This document shows positions 8,201 through 16,509 of a stretch of 64,000 nt of DNA, in pieces. The translations under genes and the position numbers were made by a program. Source of the DNA: Mucilaginibacter agri (lineage in GTDB: Bacteria; Bacteroidota; Bacteroidia; Sphingobacteriales; Sphingobacteriaceae). The stretch's first letter is position 1; every line of letters starts with the position of its first letter. The stretch lies in assembly GCF_009928685.1 (NCBI RefSeq), contig NZ_WWEO01000043.1, positions 310,001 to 374,000 of the forward strand, in the 5' to 3' direction. The notes under the pieces were generated by a model, which worked only from the letters and a program-made list of their open reading frames with translations, searched no databases and was not told the DNA's origin.

Positions 8201-8326
8201 CCTAACTCAGAAGTGTCAAAAGCATTGAAGAGCGAAAGAACTTATTATGTACTGGAAGAGCTTAACGTGAAACCAGGTATAGGTTACCAGGCAAAAATTA
8301 GAAATACAACTGAATTAGGCGCTTAA
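5282..8326 (+). CDS. actB: Alternative complex III subunit ActB, molybdopterin-oxidoreductase-like/ferredoxin fusion
   Basis: A 1014-residue, large peripheral subunit. The N-terminus has a Tat-like twin arginine (Arg49-Arg50, RRDFLKALGFG) directly before a hydrophobic stretch ending LAAC, so Cys68 may also be lipidated. Residues about 75-720 resemble molybdopterin oxidoreductases, but in this family no cofactor is bound. From about 765 on is an iron-sulfur domain with four cysteine clusters: CTGCGSCVVAC near 766-776, CQHCDHAPCETVC near 840-852, CVGTRYCANNC near 872-882, and CSMC near 926 with CQQSC near 957. It passes electrons between quinol and the ActA haems. It lies 38 nt after actA. Confidence 0.94.
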   Translation: MESNKKYWKGIEELNRTPEFVEKNKHEFAEPIPIEEILSGDGLKSKTPRRDFLKALGFGVGAVSLAACQKVPVHKSIPYLIKPEEVTPGIANFYVSSYEGSAILVKTREGRPIKIEGNPNDVFGKGGTSAGVQASVLDLYDSSRLKNPMQDGGDTGWSQLDSFVKGQLAGIKASGKKIRLVSSTVNSPSTLGVIADFIAQYPTAKHIDYDAVSYTGIIQANQNSFGKAVLPHYNFDKADIIVSFGADFLGSWISHTEFSRQYASNRAAKALEEKKMSRHIQFESGMSLTGSNADVRMPIKPSEEGLAIISLYNALSGTTLPGSKKVSDANTDKAITLAAKELLAAKGRALVVAGSNDVATQVLVNAINALLGSYGTTIDLDNPSLQYAGNDAEFVEFVNEVKRGEVDAVFFLNANPVYDFYNAKDFTEALKKVKLKVSFAPYADETASLCNVVAPNSHYLESWGDENAVTGYYTIVQPTINPVYNTRQAEQSLLTWSDNPVKEYYTYVRNTWDKGLLSIAGLSGQHGWETLLQTGFVKAPAKAAGLYSFNRDLNAVAQTILTHSSQIAASGDGKLELQIFESPNIGDGKKANNPWLQELPDPVSKVTWDNFAAMAVKTAEKLGIEEGDYITITANGYSIDLPVLLQPGQAQGTISVAVGYGRTNAGKVGDGVGQNAFPFSTFRNGTFQTTAAAEFKKTGALKYVFAQTQTHHSYEGRSVIHEGTLAEYKKAPASIVGKGEGKETYDLWDEYERPAYNWVMAIDLNACTGCGSCVVACTAENNVPVVGREEVRNRREMHWLRIDRYYSFNDNGKTVTKEKEINKLDDLDHVSVTYQPMLCQHCDHAPCETVCPVLATTHSSEGLNQMTYNRCVGTRYCANNCPYKVRRFNWFNYWNDSRFENYVQNEYTELVLNPDVTTRFRGVMEKCSMCVQRIQAGKLKSKLEKRPLRDGEIKMACQQSCPTNAIVFGNLNDPNSEVSKALKSERTYYVLEELNVKPGIGYQAKIRNTTELGA

Positions 8327-8349
8327 TTTTTACAAAAGAGATTTAATAT

Positions 8350-9822
8350 ATGTCATCTCATAGTGAATCAATAATCAGGGAACCGTTAATTACGGGTAAA
8401 GACATTACGTATGCCCAGATTACCAACGATGTATTGTTTCCGGTTGAAAACAAACCAAACAAAGCGTGGTGGATCGGCTTTATCGTAGCGTGCCTTGGTG
8501 CATCGTTATGGTTAGTTTCCATCAGCTGGACGTTTTGGTACGGTATAGGTGAGTGGGGTTTGAATAAAACGGTAGGCTGGGCCTGGGACATCACCGGTTT
8601 CGTGTGGTGGGTAGGTATCGGTCACGCCGGAACCCTGATCTCGGCGGTATTATTACTGTTCCGTCAAAACTGGCGTAACTCCATCAACCGCTCTGCTGAG
8701 GCGATGACCATATTTGCGGTTATTTGTGCGGCATGTTACATTTTCGGCCACATGGGGCGTGTTTGGTTAGCTTACTGGACATTACCACTGCCCAACCAAT
8801 ACGGCTCTTTATGGGTTAACTGGAACTCGGCGTTGATGATGGACGTGTTTGCGATCTCTACATACTTCTCTGTATCATTAGTATTCTGGTATACAGGTTT
8901 ATTACCAGATATCGCATCTATCCGCGACCGTGCTACCGGCCTTCGCCGTCGTATTTATTCTATCTGTTCATTCGGTTGGACAGGTTCAGTAAAAACCTGG
9001 CAACGTTTCGAGACCGTGTCATTAATCCTGGCAGGTATCTCAACACCACTTGTACTTTCGGTACACACCATCGTATCCTTTGACTTTGCTACGTCATTGG
9101 AACCAGGATGGCACACTACCATATTCCCGCCTTACTTCGTTGCGGGTGCAATCTTCTCAGGTTTCGCCATGGTGCAAACCCTGTTGCTGATTGCCCGTAA
9201 AGTATTAGGTCTGGAAAACTATATCACCATGTTCCACATCGAATCGATGAACAAGATCATCATCTTAACCGGTTCTATTGTGGGTGTGGCTTATATCACA
9301 GAGTTTTTCATCGCATGGTACTCAGGTGTTGAATACGAGCAATACGCGTTCATTAACCGTTCAACCGGTCCATACTGGTGGGCTTACTGGAGCATGATGA
9401 CTTGTAACGTAATTACCCCGCAGTTATTCTGGTTCAAAAAGATCCGTTTAAGCATTCCTGCATCATGGGTGCTTTCAATCATCGTGAACATCGGTATGTG
9501 GTTTGAGCGTTTCGTAATTATCGTAACCTCTTTACACCGCGATTACATCCCATCTAGCTGGGTAATGTTCTATCCTACATGGGTTGACGTTGGTATCTTC
9601 GTAGGTTCAATCGGTGTATTCTTTGTGATGTTCCTGTTGTTTATCCGTGTATTACCTTCTGTGGCAATGGCCGAGGTGAAACTGTTGCTGAAAACTTCGA
9701 GCGAGCAGTCTAAACTGAAACTGATAAAAGAAGGTCACCTTGATCCAGAGCAGGTAGAGTACTATAAAGAATCATTAACAAAATTCGACAGCGTTGAGCT
9801 GGCCGACTACGATAAAGTATAA
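8350..9822 (+). CDS. actC: Alternative complex III subunit ActC, NrfD-type quinol-binding membrane protein
   Basis: A 490-residue polytopic membrane protein of the NrfD/PsrC family with about ten transmembrane segments, beginning at WWIGFIVACLGASLWLVSI. It contains the family-typical TGFVWWVGIGHAGTLISAVL and HMGRVWLAYW segments; the His and Asp residues there line the quinol site and proton path in known structures. In alternative complex III, ActC anchors ActB and is the main menaquinol-oxidising subunit; ActF is its paralogue. It starts 23 nt after actB and ends 2 nt before actD, so it is tightly co-transcribed. Confidence 0.93.
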   Translation: MSSHSESIIREPLITGKDITYAQITNDVLFPVENKPNKAWWIGFIVACLGASLWLVSISWTFWYGIGEWGLNKTVGWAWDITGFVWWVGIGHAGTLISAVLLLFRQNWRNSINRSAEAMTIFAVICAACYIFGHMGRVWLAYWTLPLPNQYGSLWVNWNSALMMDVFAISTYFSVSLVFWYTGLLPDIASIRDRATGLRRRIYSICSFGWTGSVKTWQRFETVSLILAGISTPLVLSVHTIVSFDFATSLEPGWHTTIFPPYFVAGAIFSGFAMVQTLLLIARKVLGLENYITMFHIESMNKIIILTGSIVGVAYITEFFIAWYSGVEYEQYAFINRSTGPYWWAYWSMMTCNVITPQLFWFKKIRLSIPASWVLSIIVNIGMWFERFVIIVTSLHRDYIPSSWVMFYPTWVDVGIFVGSIGVFFVMFLLFIRVLPSVAMAEVKLLLKTSSEQSKLKLIKEGHLDPEQVEYYKESLTKFDSVELADYDKV

Positions 9823-9824
9823 CC

Positions 9825-10361
9825 ATGAGCAAGACTAAAATGATATTGGGTCTTTTCGATGACCCGGATGAAATGATGCATGGGATCGAAAAATTGCAAA
9901 AGAACAGTGTTCCGATCTATGATGTGTATACCCCGATGCCAATCCACGGTATTGAGGATAAATTAGGCGTCAAAGAATCTCGCTTAGGCTATGCAGCTTT
10001 TTGTTTCGGTTGCCTTGGTGGTAGTGTAATTTTCAGCATCGTTTATTACACACTGGTTCACGACTGGCCAATGAACATTGGTGGTAAACCACACTTTGCA
10101 ATGCCGGATTTTGTTCCGTTCACTTTTGAGTGGACTATTTTATGGACCGCTTTCGGTATGGTATTTACCTTCTTCTACGCAACTCACCTTTTCCCTGGCC
10201 GTGCGCCACGTGTAATGGATCTGCGTGCAACAGACGATCGCTTTGTGATCGCTATTGATGCAAAAGGAAATATACCGCATGATGATATCACCAAAATCTT
10301 AACCGATGCCGGTGCAGTTGAAGTAAAGCATAACGAACGAAAATATGTTAGCTATGAATAA
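9825..10361 (+). CDS. actD: Alternative complex III subunit ActD (DUF3341)
   Basis: A 178-residue protein of the DUF3341 family. The N-terminus (MILGLFDDPDEMMHGIEKLQ) is a ferredoxin-like cytoplasmic alpha/beta fold. It is followed by two transmembrane helices (about 57-78 and 100-122) with the motif ATHLFPGRAPRVMD, and a short C-terminal strand-helix domain. ActD is a structural membrane subunit that packs beside ActC; no cofactor site is visible. Its last 8 bases overlap the chosen actE start. Confidence 0.92.
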   Translation: MSKTKMILGLFDDPDEMMHGIEKLQKNSVPIYDVYTPMPIHGIEDKLGVKESRLGYAAFCFGCLGGSVIFSIVYYTLVHDWPMNIGGKPHFAMPDFVPFTFEWTILWTAFGMVFTFFYATHLFPGRAPRVMDLRATDDRFVIAIDAKGNIPHDDITKILTDAGAVEVKHNERKYVSYE

Positions 10362-10929
10362 ATTTAGAATATTGGGTTTAACAGCTATTACTATCGCTGC
10401 TGCCATTTTCGTTACTTCTTGTAAAGACAAGAAAAGTACCGGATGGGAGTATGCTCCCAATATGTATGAACATATCGCTTATGATCCGGATCAAAAAAAT
10501 CCGAATTTTAAGGACGGTAAAACAGCGCAGCTTCCGCCAGCCGGAACTATACCACTAGGGTTTACTCGTTTTGATTATCCAAACACCCGTGCCGGTTACG
10601 ATCAGGCAAGTGGTGAGGTTCAAAATCCGTTAAAAAATACTCCGGCTAACTTTAAAGAAGGTGAAGTATTGTTCTCACACTTTTGTGCTCCATGTCATGG
10701 TGTAACCGGACAGGGTGATGGTACAGTGGTAGCGCATGGCTTCCCTCCTCCACCGTCATATTCAAAAGGCCAGTCATCACGCGGTGGTGCGATGAAAGAC
10801 CTTACAGACGGTAAAATTTATCATACAATTACTTACGGTGTAAATGCCATGGGTTCTTACGCATCGCAATTATCACCAGAGGAGCGCTGGAAAGTAGTAT
10901 TGTATGTTCACCATTTACAAACCTTATAA
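10354..10929 (+). CDS. actE: Alternative complex III subunit ActE, monohaem cytochrome c lipoprotein
   Basis: A 191-residue lipoprotein cytochrome. I prefer ATG 10354 over the upstream ATG 10345, since it places a normal signal peptide (MNKFRILGLTAITIAAAIF) before the lipobox VTSC. A single haem motif, CAPCH, sits in a class I cytochrome c domain near residue 110. The axial Met is probably in YGVNAMGSYASQL. In the complex it sits beside ActA on the periplasmic side and adds one haem to the electron wire. It overlaps actD, which suggests translational coupling. Confidence 0.91.
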   Translation: MNKFRILGLTAITIAAAIFVTSCKDKKSTGWEYAPNMYEHIAYDPDQKNPNFKDGKTAQLPPAGTIPLGFTRFDYPNTRAGYDQASGEVQNPLKNTPANFKEGEVLFSHFCAPCHGVTGQGDGTVVAHGFPPPPSYSKGQSSRGGAMKDLTDGKIYHTITYGVNAMGSYASQLSPEERWKVVLYVHHLQTL

Positions 10930-10939
10930 GTATTAATTA

Positions 10940-12205
10940 ATGAAAACTGAACATAGTTTTAATGAACAATTTGAGTTTGCAGGTAAAGCAAAAACCTGGA
11001 GCTTAATAGGTATTGTTATCGGTGTAGTTGGAATTTTGTACGGCTTTTTGTTAGATCATAGCGAAATGGGTGTACAGCGTACATTCTCTAACTTATTGCT
11101 GATGAGCTATTACTTTGTTTGTATCTGTATAGGCGGTGTATTTTTCCTTGCTTATCAGTATGCAGCTCAGGCAGGTTGGTCTGCAGCCTTTTTAAGGATA
11201 CCACAAGCCTTTGTGCGTGTGTTACCTATAGCAGCACTAATTTTTGTGCTTGTTGTAGTAGCAGGTTTGTTTACTACACATAATATTGTTGAAGAAGGCA
11301 AGACGGTAGTTGCGCCTTATTTATATGCACACTGGGCAACCCACGGTTTAACAACTCCGGGCAGCGAGAATTACGATGCTATTATCGCAGGCAAATCTGC
11401 AGTGTTAAGCATCCCGTCGTTTATCGGTGCTATTGTTGTGTTCCTGGTAGCTTACACTGCATTTGGTTTAATGCTGGTTAAATATTCTCAGTTAGAGGAC
11501 GAAATGGGCGGCATGAGCAACTACAGCAAAAGCTTTAAGATTGCGTTGATATTCTTAGTGGTATTCGGTTTTACTTACCCGGTATTTGCTTTCGACGGTA
11601 TCATGTCCTTAGAAGCACACTGGTACTCAACCATGTTCGGCTGGTATAACTTAGCAGCTTTACACGTAGCTACTTTATCTATCATTGCGTTAACCCTGAT
11701 CTTGTTGAAGAAAAGCGGTTATTTTGACTGGATCACAGAAAACCATATCCATAGCTTAGGTAAACTGATCTTCGGTTTCTCTATCTTTTGGACTTATGTA
11801 TGGTTTGCACAGTTCTTCCTTACCTGGTATGCTAACATGCCTGAGGAGTCTGTATATTTCTACAAAAGATGGGAGCCTGAGTATAAATGGTGGTTCTGGT
11901 TAAATATCATCCTTAACTTCTGTGCACCATTATTTATGTTAATGTCTCGCGATGCAAAACGTTACTACAGCCGTATGACTACTGTATGTATTGTACTGAT
12001 CATTGGTCACTGGTTAGATTACTACCTAATGATTATGCCTGGTACTGTGGCAGAGCACAGAGCATTTGGTGTTCAGGAGATTTGTATTTTCCTTGGCTTT
12101 GCAGGTTTGTTCAGCTTCCTGATGCTTAACGCATTAAGTAAGTTTAAATCTCTTGCCCCGGTAAAACATCCGTTTATGGACGAGAGCCTTCATCACCAAA
12201 TATAA
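10940..12205 (+). CDS. actF: Alternative complex III subunit ActF, NrfD-like membrane protein
   Basis: A 421-residue polytopic protein with about ten transmembrane helices, distantly related to ActC. HSEMGVQRTFSNLLLMSYYF, FAFDGIMSLEAHWYSTMFGWYN and AQFFLTWYANMPEE are characteristic of the quinol:cytochrome c oxidoreductase quinone-binding subunit 2 family. The acidic and histidine residues are thought to form a second proton path in the complex. It starts 10 nt after actE, and 50 nt separates it from coxB. Confidence 0.92.
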   Translation: MKTEHSFNEQFEFAGKAKTWSLIGIVIGVVGILYGFLLDHSEMGVQRTFSNLLLMSYYFVCICIGGVFFLAYQYAAQAGWSAAFLRIPQAFVRVLPIAALIFVLVVVAGLFTTHNIVEEGKTVVAPYLYAHWATHGLTTPGSENYDAIIAGKSAVLSIPSFIGAIVVFLVAYTAFGLMLVKYSQLEDEMGGMSNYSKSFKIALIFLVVFGFTYPVFAFDGIMSLEAHWYSTMFGWYNLAALHVATLSIIALTLILLKKSGYFDWITENHIHSLGKLIFGFSIFWTYVWFAQFFLTWYANMPEESVYFYKRWEPEYKWWFWLNIILNFCAPLFMLMSRDAKRYYSRMTTVCIVLIIGHWLDYYLMIMPGTVAEHRAFGVQEICIFLGFAGLFSFLMLNALSKFKSLAPVKHPFMDESLHHQI

Positions 12206-12212
12206 TATTTGC

Positions 12213-12220
12213 TAACTTTG
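12213..12220 (+). promoter_or_regulatory. Possible internal -7 box TAACTTTG before coxB
   Basis: TAACTTTG matches TAnnTTTG and lies 35 nt before the coxB ATG. No TTG is found at the expected upstream distance. It could give extra oxidase transcripts independent of the act genes; weak evidence. Confidence 0.3.
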
Positions 12221-12255
12221 TAATTCATTGAGAATACCAAACCCGATCTATTAAA

Positions 12256-13449
12256 ATGGCATTCAAGAAACTGATAAATAATAAATTACTTTCGCTGTTC
12301 AGCGTGCTGATGTTATCCGGCAGCATGGTAATGGCGGCCGATGCAACCAGCCCAGCTGCTGCAACCGGTGCCGAGAACGCACCAAGCGTTTGGACTGGCG
12401 TATCTTACTATGTACTGCTGTTTTTAGTAGTATGTTTCATAGTAGGCATCATTGGTAAAATTCTGCAGGTTTATGATCTAACCTTAAAACTGCAACGTAA
12501 AAAAGGTATCAAATGGAATAATGTAATGGGTACGCTGATGTTGGCGTTCCTGGTTATAGGTATGGTTGGTGTTTACTGGTCATTCAGTGTTCAAGGTTCC
12601 ATGATTTTACCAGAAGCCGCTTCATTACATGGTAAAACTATCGATAGCATGTTCTGGACTACTTTCGGTATTACCGTAATTGTATTTATCAGCACACAGA
12701 TCTTACTGTTTACGTTTGCCTTTATTTATCGCGGTTCTGATAAGCGTAAAGCTTACTATTTGCCGCACGATAATACTATCGAGAAAATCTGGACTATTGC
12801 TCCGGCTATCGTTTTAACAGTATTGGTAATCTTTGGTTTCTTTACCTGGAGATCTATCACTAACACTGTTGATGCTAAAGGCGAACCAGCTTCAATTAAT
12901 ATTGATATTACCGGCCACCAATTTGCCTGGGAAATTCGTTACCCGGGAAGAGATGGTAAGTTGGGTATGAAAAACTACAAGTTAGTTAGCGGTACCAACA
13001 AAGTAGGTGTTGATTTCAAAGATCGTAACAGCCTTGACGACTTAGCAGCCGATACTATCGTATTGCCGGTTAATAAATCGATCAGATTAAACATCATTGC
13101 ACAAGACGTTATCCATAGTGTTTACATGCCAAACTTCCGTTTGCAAATGAACGCTGTACCAGGTTTACCTACATTCTTCAAATTTACACCGACTATCACT
13201 ACTGCAGAAATGCGTAACAGATTGGATAAATCAGATTTTGAGTATCACCTGTATTGCAACAAAATTTGCGGAGGAAGCCACTATAACATGTGGAGAATTG
13301 TAAGGGTTGTAACTGAGGCCGAATACCAAGACTGGCTTTCGCACCAAAAACCATACCTGAGCGATCAGCTTAAACAAGAGCTGAAGATGGTTGACGCAAA
13401 CGCGCCACAGCAGGATGGAGTTAAAAACAGGTTAGCATTAAATAATTAA
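12256..13449 (+). CDS. coxB: Cytochrome c oxidase subunit II (CuA subunit)
   Basis: A 397-residue subunit with a signal peptide and three predicted membrane segments (about 48-70, 91-111, 131-160; family members usually have two after the signal). The periplasmic cupredoxin domain follows. CuA ligands are visible: His287 in DVIHSVYMPNF, then Cys334, Cys338, His342 and Met345 in CNKICGGSHYNM. There is no CxxCH in the chain, so this is an aa3-type, not caa3-type, oxidase. Electrons must come from the ActA/ActE cytochromes, which fits a supercomplex with alternative complex III as known from Flavobacterium johnsoniae. An unusually long segment lies between the membrane helices and the cupredoxin core. 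Confidence 0.94.
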   Translation: MAFKKLINNKLLSLFSVLMLSGSMVMAADATSPAAATGAENAPSVWTGVSYYVLLFLVVCFIVGIIGKILQVYDLTLKLQRKKGIKWNNVMGTLMLAFLVIGMVGVYWSFSVQGSMILPEAASLHGKTIDSMFWTTFGITVIVFISTQILLFTFAFIYRGSDKRKAYYLPHDNTIEKIWTIAPAIVLTVLVIFGFFTWRSITNTVDAKGEPASINIDITGHQFAWEIRYPGRDGKLGMKNYKLVSGTNKVGVDFKDRNSLDDLAADTIVLPVNKSIRLNIIAQDVIHSVYMPNFRLQMNAVPGLPTFFKFTPTITTAEMRNRLDKSDFEYHLYCNKICGGSHYNMWRIVRVVTEAEYQDWLSHQKPYLSDQLKQELKMVDANAPQQDGVKNRLALNN

Positions 13450-13467
13450 TATTCAGGAGTAGCTATT

Positions 13468-15360
13468 ATGTCAACATTAGCAGTTCACGATCATCACGAC
13501 GGAGTTGAACATCATGATCACGATCATGGACATCACCATAAAGAAACTTTTATAAGTAAGTATATTTTTAGCATGGATCATAAAATGATCGCCAAGCAAT
13601 TCCTGATCACAGGTATTATTATGGCGGTTATCGCAATGATCTTGTCTATCCTGTTCCGTATCCAGTTAGCATACCCGGACAAAGCGTTTCCTTTTCTGGA
13701 AACAATTTTAGGCCGTTTTGCACCAGGCGGACGTTTAGATGCTAACTTCTACCTGTCGCTTGTAACTATACACGGTACCATTATGGTATTCTTTGTATTA
13801 ACTGCAGGCTTGAGCGGTACTTTCAGTAACCTGCTTATCCCATTCCAGTTAGGCGCTCGTGATATGGCTTCGCCGTTTATGAACATGCTATCTTACTGGA
13901 TGTTCTTTACTGCGAGCGTTATTATGCTGGCTTCATTCTTTGTACAAAAAGGCCCTGCCGGTGGTGGTTGGACAATATATCCTCCATTATCTGCATTACC
14001 TAAGGCAATGCCAGGTTCTGCAGAAGGTATGACCCTGTGGTTAATCAGTATGGTATTGTTCGTAGCATCACAGCTTATGGGAGGTATCAACTATGTAAGT
14101 ACTGTATTAAACATGCGTACTAAAGGTATGGACCTTTGGAAAATGCCTTTAACTATCTGGGCGTTCTTCTTAACTGCTATCTTAGGTATCCTTGCATTCC
14201 CTGTATTAGTTGCAGGTGTTGTATTATTAGTATTCGACCGTAGCTTCGGTACCAGTTTCTACTTATCAGAAATTGTTGTACAAGGCCAGGTAATGAACTA
14301 CGAAGGTGGTAGCCCAATCTTGTTCCAGCACTTATTCTGGTTCTTAGGTCACCCTGAGGTATATATCGTTATTATGCCTGCAATGGGTATTGCATCAGAG
14401 GTTATGTCTGTTAACAGCCGTAAACCAATTTTCGGTTACCATGCAATGGTTTACTCATTAATTGGTATTACAGTATTATCATTTATCGTATGGGGTCACC
14501 ACATGTTTGTAACCGGTATGAATCCGTTCCTGGGTGGTGTGTTCATGATCACTACATTGATCATCGCTGTACCATCTGCGGTTAAGACATTCAACTGGTT
14601 GGCAACATTATGGCGTGGTAATATCCGCTTCACACCGGGTATGCTTTTCGCTATCGGTTTGGTATCATTCTTTATCTCTGGTGGTATTACCGGTATCTTC
14701 TTAGGTAACGCCGCTTTAGATATCAACTTACACGATACCTACTTTGTAGTTGCCCACTTCCACTTAGTAATGGGTTCTGCTGCGATATTCGGTATGCTTG
14801 CCGGTGTTTACCACTGGTTCCCTAAAATGTTCGGCCGTATGATGGACGAGAAATTAGGTTACCTGCACTTCTGGTTAACATTTATCGGTGCTTACCTGGT
14901 ATTCTTCCCAATGCACTTTATGGGCTTGGACGGTGTACCTCGTCGTTACTATGCATTCACTGAAATTGAGTCGTTAAAACAATGGTTATCTGTTAATACC
15001 TTTATTACATGGGCAGCAATTATGTCCGCCCTGGCACAGGTAGCTTTCTTGTTCAACTTCTTCTATTCAATATTCTTCGGTAAAAAAGCAACTCAAAACC
15101 CTTGGAACTCTACTACATTAGAGTGGACTACTCCGGTTGAGCGTATCCATGGTAACTGGCCTGGCGAAATCCCAACCGTTTACCGTTGGCCATACGATTA
15201 CAGTAAACCAGGCGCTGAGGAAGACTTTATACCACAAACTACTCCGTACTCACAAACTATGACTTCAAACCTTCCTCATGATTTTGAAGATAATCCAACT
15301 GGATTAACTCAATACAATGAGTGGTTGAAAACTCAAAAAGTACAAGAAGAAGTAAAGTAA
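13468..15360 (+). CDS. coxA: Cytochrome c oxidase subunit I (haem a/a3-CuB)
   Basis: A 630-residue catalytic subunit with twelve transmembrane helices. Haem a ligands are His102 (TIHGT) and His432; the haem a3 ligand is His430 (VAHFH). CuB ligands are His295, His344 and His345. HPEVY (295-299) gives both the cross-linked Tyr299 and the D-channel Glu297, marking an A1-type haem-copper oxidase. The N-terminal tail carries ten histidines within residues 7-24, alternating with Asp/Glu, before the first helix; this is unusual and may bind metal. It starts 18 nt after coxB. A strong terminator follows 26 nt after the stop. Confidence 0.95.
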   Translation: MSTLAVHDHHDGVEHHDHDHGHHHKETFISKYIFSMDHKMIAKQFLITGIIMAVIAMILSILFRIQLAYPDKAFPFLETILGRFAPGGRLDANFYLSLVTIHGTIMVFFVLTAGLSGTFSNLLIPFQLGARDMASPFMNMLSYWMFFTASVIMLASFFVQKGPAGGGWTIYPPLSALPKAMPGSAEGMTLWLISMVLFVASQLMGGINYVSTVLNMRTKGMDLWKMPLTIWAFFLTAILGILAFPVLVAGVVLLVFDRSFGTSFYLSEIVVQGQVMNYEGGSPILFQHLFWFLGHPEVYIVIMPAMGIASEVMSVNSRKPIFGYHAMVYSLIGITVLSFIVWGHHMFVTGMNPFLGGVFMITTLIIAVPSAVKTFNWLATLWRGNIRFTPGMLFAIGLVSFFISGGITGIFLGNAALDINLHDTYFVVAHFHLVMGSAAIFGMLAGVYHWFPKMFGRMMDEKLGYLHFWLTFIGAYLVFFPMHFMGLDGVPRRYYAFTEIESLKQWLSVNTFITWAAIMSALAQVAFLFNFFYSIFFGKKATQNPWNSTTLEWTTPVERIHGNWPGEIPTVYRWPYDYSKPGAEEDFIPQTTPYSQTMTSNLPHDFEDNPTGLTQYNEWLKTQKVQEEVK

Positions 15361-15385
15361 TCACAGATTAAAAGATCTGAATATA

Positions 15386-15435
15386 TTAGGGTATCTGCGC
15401 CGTTACATTTACCGGACGGATACCCTAAGTTTTTT
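15386..15435 (+). terminator. Rho-independent terminator after coxA
   Basis: TTAGGGTATC (15386-15395) pairs perfectly with GATACCCTAA (15419-15428), followed by G and six T. The 23-nt loop can fold further. It separates act-coxBA from the ctaA-ctaB-coxC block, so the second block needs either readthrough or its own promoter. Confidence 0.75.
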
Positions 15436-15450
15436 AGGAAAATTCTATAA

Positions 15451-16509
15451 ATGAGTAAATCATCAAAGCGAACAAAATTTAAGCAAATTAACTTACTTGC
15501 TATTATTTCGCTTTTTGTTGTGATACTGGCCGGTGGCGTTGTTCGTAGCAGTGGATCGGGCATGGGTTGTCCGGACTGGCCTAAGTGTTTTGGCCGGTAC
15601 ATTCCACCTACAGATGTCTCACAACTCCCTAAAGATTATAAGCAGGCTTATGTGGCCGGCAGGTTAAAAAAGAACCTTCGCTTTGCTAAAACGCTTGATG
15701 TATTTGGTTACAGTAACCTGGCTAAACGCATCCGCGAAGACAAGTCGATAATGGTTCCAGAAGATTTTAATGCCGCCAACACCTGGACAGAATACGCCAA
15801 CCGTTTGGTGGGTGTTATTGCTGGGATATTCCTGATACTAAGTGTGGTTTATTCTTTTAGCTATGGCAAGGATATTAAAGCTATACCCGTATTAAGTATC
15901 ATCAACCTTATCCTGGTTGGTTTTCAGGGATGGCTTGGATCTATAGTGGTTTCTACCAACTTAACCAGTTGGATAGTTACGGTACACATGTTATTGGCGC
16001 TGGCAATTCTGGCGGTGAGCATTTATACATACCATTTGGCCAGTACTTATAACAGGCAAGCTGGAAAGAGCAATGGTTTGATTCTGATTATTGCTGTACT
16101 ATCATTAATTATTAGCGTAGTACAGATTGTAATCGGCACAGATGTACGCGAAGAAGTAGATGCGGTGTCGAACCATTTACAAGGATATCGTGAAGATTGG
16201 ATAAAAAACGTGGGCGCCGTATTTGCTAACCACCGCACGCTTGCTGTAGGTGTTTTAGTAATCAATGTGGTGCTATATGGCTTGATCCGCAAGAATTTTA
16301 ACCGCCATTCGATGCAACAGCAATTAATGAGCTTTACGTTTCTGATGATATTGCTGCAAATCGTAACCGGCGTAATTTTATCATACTGGATGCTGCCACC
16401 AGTTGCACAGGCAGCGCACATTTTATTAGCCAGCTTAGTATTTGGGGCGCAATTTTATTTGTTGCTTAACCTGCAAAAGGCATCGGGAATGAAGGGGGGA
16501 ACGATATGA
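15451..16509 (+). CDS. ctaA: Haem A synthase (COX15/CtaA)
   Basis: A 352-residue membrane protein that oxidises haem O to haem A for the aa3 oxidase. It shows eight transmembrane helices in two similar halves. Helix 1 ends in GGVVRSSGSGMGCPDWPKC, the COX15 signature. A conserved Glu lies in TEYANRLVG. Probable haem ligands are His in VTVHMLLAL, in ANHRTLAVG and in QAAHILLAS. The insert between about residues 50 and 110 is rich in charged residues. Its TGA overlaps the ctaB ATG (ATGA), so the two haem genes are translationally coupled. Confidence 0.93.
   Translation: MSKSSKRTKFKQINLLAIISLFVVILAGGVVRSSGSGMGCPDWPKCFGRYIPPTDVSQLPKDYKQAYVAGRLKKNLRFAKTLDVFGYSNLAKRIREDKSIMVPEDFNAANTWTEYANRLVGVIAGIFLILSVVYSFSYGKDIKAIPVLSIINLILVGFQGWLGSIVVSTNLTSWIVTVHMLLALAILAVSIYTYHLASTYNRQAGKSNGLILIIAVLSLIISVVQIVIGTDVREEVDAVSNHLQGYREDWIKNVGAVFANHRTLAVGVLVINVVLYGLIRKNFNRHSMQQQLMSFTFLMILLQIVTGVILSYWMLPPVAQAAHILLASLVFGAQFYLLLNLQKASGMKGGTI

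Noticed and set aside
12256..13449. caa3-type oxidase label for subunit II
   Set aside because: The chain has the CuA motif but no CxxCH, so it is aa3-type and the cytochrome is supplied by ActA/ActE.
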